Positions 1-4,841 of a stretch of 7,858 bases of DNA are shown piece by piece (position 1 is the stretch's first letter; the number at the start of each line of letters is the position of its first letter). The stretch covers positions 1 to 7,858 of the forward strand of contig QNEY01000071.1 in assembly GCA_003645385.1 (NCBI GenBank), given 5' to 3'. The notes beneath the pieces are model-generated. The model did not search any database, had not been told where the DNA came from, and was given only the letters and a program-made list of their open reading frames with translations. Position numbers and translations under genes: made by a program. This DNA comes from Gammaproteobacteria bacterium (lineage in GTDB: Bacteria > Pseudomonadota > Gammaproteobacteria > Nitrosococcales > Methylophagaceae).

Positions 1-93
1 TGATAGTTCTGATGTTGCTTTATGATTAGCTGTAATTGCTGCAACCCGAGTGCTGGGCGTTGTTGTTAATGGGGCGGCGGCAGTAACATTCAT
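1..93 (-). CDS. Unrecognised protein, N-terminal fragment (runs off left edge)
   Basis: An open frame on the minus strand starts at ATG 93-91 and stays open for 31 codons to the window edge. It begins three bases after the TAA stop (99-97) of the flagellar-like gene upstream and in the same frame, as expected for a translationally coupled second gene. The visible N-terminus (MNVTAAAPLTTTPSTRVAAI, then TANHKATSELS) is rich in Ala and Thr, with no hydrophobic signal or membrane segment and no motif I recognise. The ribosome-binding site is weak (AAAGTG, about 8 bases upstream), so initiation may depend on coupling. The fragment could be a chance open frame, but the spacing favours a real gene. 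Its function is unknown; a flagellar or surface link would be a guess from the neighbour only. Confidence 0.45.
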   Translation of the reverse strand, partial: MNVTAAAPLTTTPSTRVAAITANHKATSELS

Positions 94-96
94 TGA

Positions 97-330
97 TTAC
101 ACTTTGATATCTATAATGCTACCCAGCATAGCGTTACTGGTTTCAATTACTTTAGCTGATGCCTGGACTTGTAGTTTGTCACTGAGCATATTGACCAATG
201 GTTCGGTGACATCTGCTCCAGACTTGAATGTGTCAGCACTGGCAATCTTGGCAGCATTATTGTCTAGGCTCTGTAGACCTTTCTGGATGCCGTTTAGTCC
301 AGATTGAAATGCAGGGATAGTACTGATCAT
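97..330 (-). CDS. Small flagellar basal-body rod-like protein (77 aa)
   Basis: This 77-residue protein looks like a flagellar rod/hook-family protein reduced to its two ends. Residues 9-35 (GLNGIQKGLQSLDNNAAKIA and on) resemble the N-terminal rod motif, in which a helix is followed by an ANNIANA-like segment. Residues 41-77 (VTEPLVNMLSDKLQVQASAK, then VIETSNAMLGSIIDIKV) resemble the C-terminal helix of FlgC/FlgE/FlgG proteins, which typically ends in a MLGTLLDIK-like sequence. The central domains that form the body of rod proteins are absent. The start is ATG 330, preceded six bases away by GGAG at 340-337. The longer TTG start at 342 would overlap that site and is rejected. The gene lies 51 bases after the DUF2069 gene; that gap is AT-rich, with no clear terminator and only possible promoter-like TATATT sequences. 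Similar small proteins are annotated in other proteobacteria as containing a flagellar rod C-terminal domain; whether this one enters the flagellum is inference. Confidence 0.75.
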   Translation of the reverse strand: MISTIPAFQSGLNGIQKGLQSLDNNAAKIASADTFKSGADVTEPLVNMLSDKLQVQASAKVIETSNAMLGSIIDIKV

Positions 331-336
331 AAAATA

Positions 337-340
337 CTCC
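337..340 (-). promoter_or_regulatory. Ribosome-binding site deciding the flagellar-like gene start
   Basis: GGAG on the minus strand, six bases before ATG 330. It fixes the start there rather than at the in-frame TTG at 342-340, whose last base is the first G of this site. Confidence 0.7.
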
Positions 341-381
341 AATAGCTTAATTTACTTTAAATATATAACAAATTCAGGCTA

Positions 382-741
382 TTAATTATGTGATGTTTCT
401 CGCATTTTAGCATTTAAATGGATAAATATGATTGAAGCAATAAAGGTCAGACTACTAAATAATATTTCCAGACTAGGATAGAGGCTGAAGTCTTCTGCAC
501 TATAGACTTCACCAATGCCATGAGAAAAATAAAATAACATTAGAAAACTATTCCAAGCATAGGTATACGGTTTACCATACAACATTCCTCTTAGGGGGAA
601 TAATAGTGGTAGTAATGCAAGAATTAATAAAGCTGCTGTTGGGAAGTTTTCACTGTGCTTTGCTAGTGTTATCCAGCAAATTAATGAAACCATCAACCCC
701 AAAAAACTAAATAAGGTAAGTTGTTTGAAAAACTGTACCAT
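382..741 (-). CDS. DUF2069 family inner-membrane protein
   Basis: This 119-residue, very hydrophobic protein has about four predicted membrane segments (roughly residues 9-27, 36-50, 62-80 and 89-108). The segment LRGMLYGKPYTYAW at residues 50-63, followed by SFLMLFYFSHGIGE, is what I recognise as the conserved core of the DUF2069 family, whose function is unknown. The start is ATG 741-739, which overlaps the wrbA stop by one base (TGATG) and implies translational coupling. A longer frame from ATG 792 would extend 52 bases into wrbA and adds a non-conserved, Cys-rich leader, so it is rejected. DUF2069 genes are found beside wrbA and arsC-family genes in Pseudomonas, which supports the assignment. 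It is the last gene of the lapA-to-DUF2069 operon, and no clear hairpin terminator follows it. Confidence 0.85.
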   Translation of the reverse strand: MVQFFKQLTLFSFLGLMVSLICWITLAKHSENFPTAALLILALLPLLFPLRGMLYGKPYTYAWNSFLMLFYFSHGIGEVYSAEDFSLYPSLEILFSSLTFIASIIFIHLNAKMRETSHN

Positions 742-1331
742 CACGCTAAAGCCTTTGCTGTGCTGGCAACACGCGCGCCTAATGCTCGACATAGCTGTGC
801 TTCATTTTCACTGAGAGAACGATCATTATTGCTACCTGCTAAATGACTAGCACCATAGGGTGTACCACCATCTGAGGTCGTCATAAGAACACTTTCACTA
901 TAAGGTAATCCCATCACAATCATGCCATGGTGCATCAGTGGCAACATCATTGATAATAAGGTTGATTCCTGACCACCATGTAAGCTACCTGTTGATGTAA
1001 ATACAGCTGCTGGTTTATCGATTAATGAGCCTGACAACCAGACATCACTGGTTTGATCTATAAAATATTTTAGTGGTGCTGCCATGTTTCCAAAACGAGT
1101 CGGACTTCCCAAAACTAGTCCGTCACATTGTTTTAAATCCTCATGGTCAATATAGATGTGACCTTGAGTCGGAATAGTGTCTTCTATAGCTTCACAAGTA
1201 GTAGAAATAGCTGGGACTGTTCTTAGCTTGGCTGAACAGCCTGCAACATTTTCAATACCGCGGGCAATCTGTTCTGCCATTGCTAACACATGCCCAGATT
1301 GGCTGTAATAAAGAACCAGTATTTCAGTCAT
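741..1331 (-). CDS. wrbA: NAD(P)H:quinone oxidoreductase WrbA
   Basis: This is a cytoplasmic flavodoxin-fold FMN enzyme that reduces quinones by two electrons, avoiding semiquinone radicals. It is 196 residues long, close to E. coli WrbA. The phosphate-binding loop of the FMN site is at residues 8-15 (YYSQSGHV). The WrbA signature GSPTRFGNMAAPLK lies at 75-88, and the second flavin loop TSTGSLHGGQE at 112-122. The His-His pair at 134-135 and the segment YGASHLAG at 159-166 are also typical of the family. The gene starts eight bases after the arsC-family stop, and its AGGG ribosome-binding site overlaps that stop codon. Its own stop overlaps the DUF2069 start. The tight packing indicates expression as part of the lapA operon. 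It looks intact, with no missing key residues. Confidence 0.95.
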   Translation of the reverse strand: MTEILVLYYSQSGHVLAMAEQIARGIENVAGCSAKLRTVPAISTTCEAIEDTIPTQGHIYIDHEDLKQCDGLVLGSPTRFGNMAAPLKYFIDQTSDVWLSGSLIDKPAAVFTSTGSLHGGQESTLLSMMLPLMHHGMIVMGLPYSESVLMTTSDGGTPYGASHLAGSNNDRSLSENEAQLCRALGARVASTAKALA

Positions 1332-1339
1332 TTTCTACC

Positions 1340-1690
1340 CTAGATAATTTCAAGAACAGCTTCAGGAGGACGACCAATTTTAGCTTTATTATTGTGGATG
1401 ACAATTGGTCTTTCAATTAATTTTGGGTGTTCACACATGGCTTGAATAAGCTGTTGGTTAGTGAGTGTTTTATCGGCTAGGTTTAGTTCTTTATAAGCTG
1501 CTTCTCCTTTACGCAGGAGCTCACGAGCATTGATACCAAGCTGATTAAGAACTGTGTTCAAGACATTAGGAGTTGGTGGTATTTTCAGGTATTCAATTAT
1601 CTCTGGTTTGATACCTTGTTGCTCAAGTAATGCCAAGGTTTGGCGTGACTTACTGCATCTGGGGTTATGGTAAATGCTAATTGCACTCAT
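1340..1690 (-). CDS. arsC: ArsC-family (YfgD-like) glutaredoxin-dependent reductase
   Basis: This 116-residue thioredoxin-fold protein belongs to the ArsC family. The catalytic loop is HNPRCSKSR at residues 8-16, with Cys12. Arg60 (ELLRKGE), Arg94 (ERPIV) and Arg107 (GRPPE) sit at the same positions as the catalytic cysteine and arsenate-binding arginines of plasmid R773 ArsC. Length and the HNPRCSKSR, YKELNLAD and GRPPE motifs match the shorter chromosomal YfgD branch better than true arsenic-resistance ArsC. There are no arsR or arsB genes nearby, so arsenate resistance is uncertain. The start is ATG 1690, overlapping the lapB stop as ATGA, with GGAG at 1702-1699 eight bases upstream. A longer frame from 1756 would run inside lapB and is rejected. 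It is followed directly by wrbA, an arrangement known from Pseudomonas. Confidence 0.92.
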   Translation of the reverse strand: MSAISIYHNPRCSKSRQTLALLEQQGIKPEIIEYLKIPPTPNVLNTVLNQLGINARELLRKGEAAYKELNLADKTLTNQQLIQAMCEHPKLIERPIVIHNNKAKIGRPPEAVLEII

Positions 1691-2865
1691 TTTGATGGCT
1701 CCAATAAAGATTCTAAAGCAGAAAGATGAATTTCTGTTGGTCGGACAGTACCCCATTTTTTACAGCTTGGGCAGTGCCAATGCATGGTTTTTCCGGCAAA
1801 GCCACAGTGTTGACAGGAATAACGAGAACCACGTCGAACCATAGTGTTGGTAATACCCTTGACTAGGGGGATCAGAATGGGGTTAGACTGTTCACCTAAC
1901 GATATCAGAGTATGTAAACCTTCAACAGAAGGGTGCTTAGGTAATTGCTGATGTAGGTAATCTTGTGCTGCTTGACTGCCATGTTGTAAGTGAATGACGT
2001 GGGTCAACATAAGTCTGGCACTAGTCATGTTGGAGTGAATAGTAAGCAAAGATTCTAACCAAGTATTGAAAGCAGATAAATCATTCATCTGTTGATAGCA
2101 CTCTAATAACTTTGGAAGTGCTTCAGGTATATAGTGATTGTCTTGCTGTTCAATGCGGAGAAGAGTTTTGATCGCCTTGCGAAATTTGCCTGCACTCATA
2201 TACAAATTGGCTTCAAGTAGCGTTGCACGGACACAGTTCTGATCATGTTTATTAGCTTGCTTAAGCAGATCTAGCACGCTATCAGGAGAACTAGCTAGTT
2301 GTTGTTCTACTAGTTCGCAGTAAAACTGGGCGATCGTCGGGCCAATAATTTCCTGACTAAACGACTGAATCTTTTTAGCCATTTCAATTGCTTGTAGCCA
2401 GTTCTTTTCTTGTTGATAGATTCGCAGTAATTGTTGGTAAGCTTCAGGTGGTGGAGAAGGTTTAGTTAATAATTCCAGGAATAAGTGTTCTGCTCTATCC
2501 AATACCCCGGCATTCATATAATCCAGTCCGAGTTCAACTAGGGCTTGATCTCGTTGTTGAGGAGTAAGTGATGGTCGTGCAATGAGGTTTTGATGAATTC
2601 TGATTGCACGATCGGTTTCTCCGCGGCGGCGAAACAGGTTGGCTAAAGCTAAATGAGTTTCGACTGTTTCACTGTTAACTTCCAGTAAGCGGATAAAAAC
2701 ATCAATCGCCTTATCTGGCTGTTCATTTAATAAATAATTTAGTCCTTTGAAATATTCTGGGCTAAAAGGAGAGTTTTGTTGGTTATTGAGTTTTTTGTAA
2801 TGACTTCGTGCTGCCAGCCAGCCAGATATAGCTGCGATGGGAAGAAGAAAAAAAAGCCATTCCAT
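1687..2865 (-). CDS. lapB: Lipopolysaccharide assembly protein B (TPR, FtsH/LpxC regulator)
   Basis: LapB (YciM) is an inner-membrane-anchored cytoplasmic protein that, in E. coli, promotes FtsH degradation of LpxC and so limits lipopolysaccharide synthesis. The 392 residues are close to the E. coli length of 389. The N-terminal membrane anchor (residues 1-20, MEWLFFLLPIAAISGWLAAR) is followed by tetratricopeptide helices from about 35 to 325, for example AIDVFIRLLEV and ALANLFRRRGETDRAIRIHQ. A C-terminal rubredoxin-like metal knuckle has Cys351, Cys354, Cys365 and Cys368 (CQHCGF then CPSCKKWG). The start is ATG 2865, one base after the lapA stop (TAGCATG), with only a weak ribosome-binding site, so translation is probably coupled to lapA. 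Its stop overlaps the arsC-family start by four bases. In E. coli pyrF follows lapB; here redox genes take that place. Confidence 0.95.
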   Translation of the reverse strand: MEWLFFLLPIAAISGWLAARSHYKKLNNQQNSPFSPEYFKGLNYLLNEQPDKAIDVFIRLLEVNSETVETHLALANLFRRRGETDRAIRIHQNLIARPSLTPQQRDQALVELGLDYMNAGVLDRAEHLFLELLTKPSPPPEAYQQLLRIYQQEKNWLQAIEMAKKIQSFSQEIIGPTIAQFYCELVEQQLASSPDSVLDLLKQANKHDQNCVRATLLEANLYMSAGKFRKAIKTLLRIEQQDNHYIPEALPKLLECYQQMNDLSAFNTWLESLLTIHSNMTSARLMLTHVIHLQHGSQAAQDYLHQQLPKHPSVEGLHTLISLGEQSNPILIPLVKGITNTMVRRGSRYSCQHCGFAGKTMHWHCPSCKKWGTVRPTEIHLSALESLLEPSK

Positions 2866-2866
2866 G

Positions 2867-3160
2867 CTAATGCTCGTCTTTGATCGGTATAATTCGCAGG
2901 CTATTTATTTCTTGTTCTGAGACATTCAGTTTTTTGTTTAGGCGACGATTTTCGTAACGTAATCTTAAAGTACTAGCAAATATAGCCACGGCTCCTAGGA
3001 TAATGCCAGCTACAATAGATAGAATCATTACCACTGAAAGTGGTGCAGTCAATGTTCCCAGATAATAGTTAATGATTACCGGATTGGTATTGATGGCTGA
3101 AAATGCTGCTCCAACAGCAAAAACAATAACAAAAATAATAATAGTCATTATTCGACGCAT
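2867..3160 (-). CDS. lapA: Lipopolysaccharide assembly protein A
   Basis: LapA (YciS, DUF1049 family) is a small inner-membrane partner of LapB. The 97 residues compare with 102 in E. coli. Two membrane segments are visible, about residues 4-24 (IMTIIIFVIVFAVGAAFSAI) and 41-63 (LSVVMILSIVAGIILGAVAI). They are separated by the family loop NTNPVIINYYLGTLTAPL. A basic, coil-like cytoplasmic tail follows (LRLRYENRRLNKKL, then SEQEINSLR). The start is ATG 3160, supported by AAGGGAA about seven bases upstream; the alternative ATG at 3148 would be too far from that site. It is the first gene of the operon lapA-lapB-arsC-wrbA-DUF2069 and is divergent from fdxA. Confidence 0.92.
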   Translation of the reverse strand: MRRIMTIIIFVIVFAVGAAFSAINTNPVIINYYLGTLTAPLSVVMILSIVAGIILGAVAIFASTLRLRYENRRLNKKLNVSEQEINSLRIIPIKDEH

Positions 3161-3189
3161 GATTTATTTCCCTTAGCTATATGGCTGTA

Positions 3190-3217
3190 ATCATACCTTA
3201 AAAACCAAGATTGCCCA
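3190..3217 (-). promoter_or_regulatory. Candidate sigma-70 promoter for the lapA operon
   Basis: On the minus strand TATGAT (3195-3190, five of six consensus bases) lies 16 bases downstream of TGGGCA (3217-3212, four of six). Transcription would start near 3183, about 23 bases before the lapA ATG. The -35 box is mediocre. A weak sigma-32-like pair (CTTGGT at 3209-3204 and AGCCATAT at 3186-3179) overlaps it, but its 17-base spacing is longer than usual. Confidence 0.35.
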
Positions 3218-3257
3218 GACTAGTTTGAAATCATGTAAAATTACGGCCTAAAGCTAT

Positions 3258-3288
3258 TTGAGAATAGTGCTAGTCGGTTTTTTATTAT
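3258..3288 (+). promoter_or_regulatory. Candidate promoter for fdxA
   Basis: TTGAGA (3258-3263) and TATTAT (3283-3288) resemble sigma-70 -35 and -10 boxes, but the 19-base spacer is long. Transcription would start near 3295, leaving a leader of about 55 bases. No better pair is seen in the 190-base region divergent from lapA. Confidence 0.3.
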
Positions 3289-3338
3289 GAAAAACGGGCA
3301 CCATCATCTTCCTTGGTGGTAGTACATTGTTTGTTTTT

Positions 3339-3343
3339 GGAGA
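3339..3343 (+). promoter_or_regulatory. Ribosome-binding site deciding the fdxA start
   Basis: GGAGA seven bases before ATG 3351. It lies inside the longer open frame that begins with TTG at 3327, which rules that start out. Confidence 0.75.
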
Positions 3344-3350
3344 AATATAC

Positions 3351-3674
3351 ATGACCTTTGTTGTCACTGAAAACTGTATTAAATGTAAATATACTGATTG
3401 TGTGGAGGTCTGCCCAGTAGATTGTTTCCATGAAGGCCCTAATTTTTTAGTTATTGACCCCGAAGAATGTATTGATTGCACCTTGTGTGAACCGGAATGT
3501 CCAGCTGAAGCAATTTTTTCTGAAGATGATTTACCTGATGATCAAAGTGAATTCTTGCAGATTAATGAAGAACTTTCTCAGGTATGGCCAGTAATTGCCG
3601 AGCAGAAAGATCCTTTACCTGAAGCTGAGGAATGGGATGGAAAAACAGGGAAAACACCATTATTAGAACGTTAA
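3351..3674 (+). CDS. fdxA: Seven-iron ferredoxin FdxA ([3Fe-4S][4Fe-4S])
   Basis: This is a small acidic cytoplasmic electron carrier of the Azotobacter ferredoxin I type, 107 residues long, the usual family length. Counting the initiator Met, Cys9, Cys17 and Cys50 fit the [3Fe-4S] ligands. Cys21, Cys40, Cys43 and Cys46 fit the [4Fe-4S] ligands, and Cys12 and Cys25 are the two free cysteines also seen in Azotobacter FdI. The motif CIKCKYTDCVEVCPVDCF spans residues 9-26, and CIDCTLCEPECP spans 40-51. The acidic C-terminal extension (residues 57-107, ending KTPLLER) is typical of this subgroup. The start is set by GGAGA at 3339-3343. In Pseudomonas fdxA usually sits with mutS and rpoS; here it stands alone, convergent with rpoH and divergent from lapA. 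It ends just before a strong terminator. Confidence 0.95.
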   Translation: MTFVVTENCIKCKYTDCVEVCPVDCFHEGPNFLVIDPEECIDCTLCEPECPAEAIFSEDDLPDDQSEFLQINEELSQVWPVIAEQKDPLPEAEEWDGKTGKTPLLER

Positions 3675-3693
3675 ATTGTTATTGATAGACAAT

Positions 3694-3721
3694 AAAAATC
3701 CCACTTAAAAGTGGGATTTTT
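3694..3721. terminator. Bidirectional intrinsic terminator between fdxA and rpoH
   Basis: A perfect 12-base-pair stem (AAAAATCCCACT at 3694-3705, AGTGGGATTTTT at 3710-3721) encloses a four-base loop, TAAA. The A-run on one side and T-run on the other give a U-tract in both directions, so it can end fdxA from the left and rpoH from the right. A smaller hairpin, TTATTG/CAATAA (3679-3684 and 3690-3695), abuts it and overlaps its left arm by two bases. Confidence 0.92.
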
Positions 3722-3744
3722 TATATTTAATTAGATTGCTAAAT

Positions 3745-4605
3745 TTAGGCCATCAAACCTTTCAATTTTTTCATCGCATTATTTTCAATTTGGCGAATCC
3801 TTTCAGCAGAGATCTGATATTGGTCTGCCAAAGTATGCAATGTTACTTTGCCATCGTCGTTTAACCAACGTTGACTCACAATATCACGGCTACGTTCATC
3901 TAAAGTTGCCAATGCATTAGCAAGCCTTTGATGTTGGTAATTAGTATAGTCTGTTTGCTCAATTTGTAGTGATGGATCTGAATTTTCTGGACCAGTCAGA
4001 TAAGCCGCTGGTGAGAAGGTATTATCATCATCATCAGCATCAGATGGTAAATCAAAAGAAGTATCTGGCTGAGCTAAACGACGCTCCATATCCATTACAT
4101 TTTTCGGAGTGACCCCCAAGTCTTCTGCAACCGCTTCCACTTCTTCCTGATTTAACCAACCAAGACGTTTTTTTGCACTACGTAAGTTAAAGAACAATTT
4201 ACGTTGTGCTTTGGTGGTGGCAATTTTTACAATGCGCCAGTTACGAATGACATATTCATGAATTTCAGCACGGATCCAGTGCACAGCAAAAGAGACTAAA
4301 CGAACTCCTTTTTCTGGATCAAAGCGTTTAACGGCTTTCATCAATCCGATATTGCCTTCCTGAATCAAATCAGCAACAGGCAAGCCATAACCGCTATAAC
4401 CTTTAGCGATACGATTAACAAAACGAAGATGTGACAATACCAAGCGTTGCGCAGCTTCAAGATCACCGTCTTGTTGCAAGCGAGTGGCAAGATCATATTC
4501 TTCTTCAGCCGTTAATATAGGTGTGTTATGAACTAGATTCGTATAGGAATCCAAGTTACCGATAGGGGCTAAAGCTAAATTGTATTGGGCAACAGTGTTT
4601 GTCAT
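3745..4605 (-). CDS. rpoH: RNA polymerase sigma factor RpoH (sigma-32, heat shock)
   Basis: RpoH directs RNA polymerase to heat-shock promoters. The protein is 286 residues (E. coli 284) and opens with the family-like ALAPIGNLDSY. Region 2 includes LSHLRFVNRIAKGY (58-70) and the core-binding DLIQEGNIGLMKAVKRFDP (79-97). The promoter-contacting segment VSFAVHWIRAEIHEYVIRNW (104-123) follows. The RpoH box QRKLFFNLR, which separates RpoH from other group 2/3 sigma factors and takes part in chaperone and protease control in E. coli, is intact at 134-142. Region 4.2 with its helix-turn-helix spans about 251-281, ending AERIRQIENNAMKKL. The start is ATG 4605, with GGAGG at 4620-4616 ten bases upstream; a TTG at 4638 is rejected. 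A short Asp-rich run (DADDDDN, 189-195) lies in the linker to region 4. The usual upstream neighbours ftsY-ftsE-ftsX are absent; a type I secretion operon lies divergently instead. Confidence 0.97.
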   Translation of the reverse strand: MTNTVAQYNLALAPIGNLDSYTNLVHNTPILTAEEEYDLATRLQQDGDLEAAQRLVLSHLRFVNRIAKGYSGYGLPVADLIQEGNIGLMKAVKRFDPEKGVRLVSFAVHWIRAEIHEYVIRNWRIVKIATTKAQRKLFFNLRSAKKRLGWLNQEEVEAVAEDLGVTPKNVMDMERRLAQPDTSFDLPSDADDDDNTFSPAAYLTGPENSDPSLQIEQTDYTNYQHQRLANALATLDERSRDIVSQRWLNDDGKVTLHTLADQYQISAERIRQIENNAMKKLKGLMA

Positions 4606-4615
4606 AGTGTTGCAG

Positions 4616-4620
4616 CCTCC
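4616..4620 (-). promoter_or_regulatory. Ribosome-binding site deciding the rpoH start
   Basis: GGAGG on the minus strand, ten bases before ATG 4605. It is downstream of the longer TTG start at 4638, so it supports the shorter protein that matches E. coli RpoH at its N-terminus. Confidence 0.75.
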
Positions 4621-4651
4621 ATAAAAGTTATCCAACAAATAATAACATTAA

Positions 4652-4681
4652 TTAATAAATTCATACATATAAGAGTGTAAA
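4652..4681 (-). promoter_or_regulatory. Candidate sigma-70 promoter of rpoH
   Basis: TTTACA (4681-4676, five of six) and TATTAA (4657-4652, four of six), 18 bases apart on the minus strand, could be a housekeeping promoter overlapping the sigma-E site. Transcription would start near 4645. The region is very AT-rich, so chance matches are likely. Confidence 0.35.
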
Positions 4682-4722
4682 TTCAGGGAAAAGTTCCTGA
4701 AAATAGATTTTTTGTATGAATT
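4658..4722. repeat. Nested, nearly concentric inverted repeats between rpoH and hlyB
   Basis: The outer arms are a perfect 10-base inverted repeat: AATTCATACA (4658-4667) and TGTATGAATT (4713-4722). Inside, TTCAGG (4682-4687) and CCTGAA (4696-4701) form a six-base inverted repeat; two more pairs form if one G is bulged. The two centres (4690 and 4691.5) nearly coincide. The inner repeat covers the sigma-E -35 box of rpoH. It could be an operator for a dimeric regulator or be fortuitous; no known binding site is recognised. Confidence 0.6.
4670..4697 (-). promoter_or_regulatory. Candidate sigma-E (RpoE) promoter of rpoH
   Basis: On the minus strand GGAACTT (4697-4691) is the canonical sigma-E -35 box. 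TCTTA (4674-4670) lies 16 bases further on and fits the -10 box (TCTGA or TCAAA type). E. coli rpoH promoter P3 has GAACTT, 16 bases, then TCTGA, the same geometry. Transcription would begin near 4664, about 60 bases before the rpoH ATG. Confidence 0.65.
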
Positions 4723-4770
4723 AGAATTTAATCTAGGCTTGGCGTATATCTGGATAATTATTGACTCCAT

Positions 4771-4799
4771 TTTCATTGGGAGAGCGATGGTGATATTAT
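4771..4799 (+). promoter_or_regulatory. Candidate extended -10 promoter for hlyBD
   Basis: TGATATTAT (4791-4799) is an extended -10 element: TG, one base, then TATTAT (five of six). The -35 position 17 bases upstream (TTTCAT, 4771-4776) is poor, as is common for extended -10 promoters. Transcription would start near 4806, about 36 bases before the hlyB ATG. The nearby TTGACT at 4761-4766 is a better -35 but is 27 bases from TATTAT, too far. Confidence 0.4.
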
Positions 4800-4841
4800 T
4801 CAGCCAGTAAATCAATTCAATATGGATTAATACGCGCGTTC

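Noticed and set aside
50..307. Plus-strand open frame of 85 codons
   Set aside because: It lies antisense to the flagellar-like gene at 97-330, which has a clear ribosome-binding site and family resemblance. The plus-strand protein matches nothing and has no ribosome-binding site.
331..381. Flagellar sigma-28 promoter before the rod-like gene
   Set aside because: No GCCGATAA-like -10 box is present; the gap is only AT-rich sequence with TATATT-like matches.
742..792. Longer N-terminus for the DUF2069 protein from ATG 792
   Set aside because: The extension would read wrbA codons in another frame. The ATG at 741 overlapping the wrbA stop fits coupling and the family's membrane-first N-terminus.
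1691..1756. Longer N-terminus for the ArsC-family protein from ATG 1756
   Set aside because: It lies wholly within lapB, and the GGAG eight bases before ATG 1690 and the ArsC fold start favour the shorter form.
3179..3209. Sigma-32-like promoter for lapA (CTTGGT and AGCCATAT)
   Set aside because: Each box has only a partial match and the 17-base spacing exceeds the usual range, so it is not strong enough to list as a feature of its own.
3299..3318. Possible hairpin CACCA/TGGTG in the fdxA leader
   Set aside because: The five-base arms with a ten-base loop are too weak to support a regulatory RNA call.
3254..3481. Minus-strand open frame of 75 codons opposite fdxA
   Set aside because: It is the shadow of the well-conserved ferredoxin gene and its leader.
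4761..4766. TTGACT as a strong -35 box for hlyB
   Set aside because: There is no acceptable -10 box 16-18 bases downstream; the best one (TATTAT) is 27 bases away.
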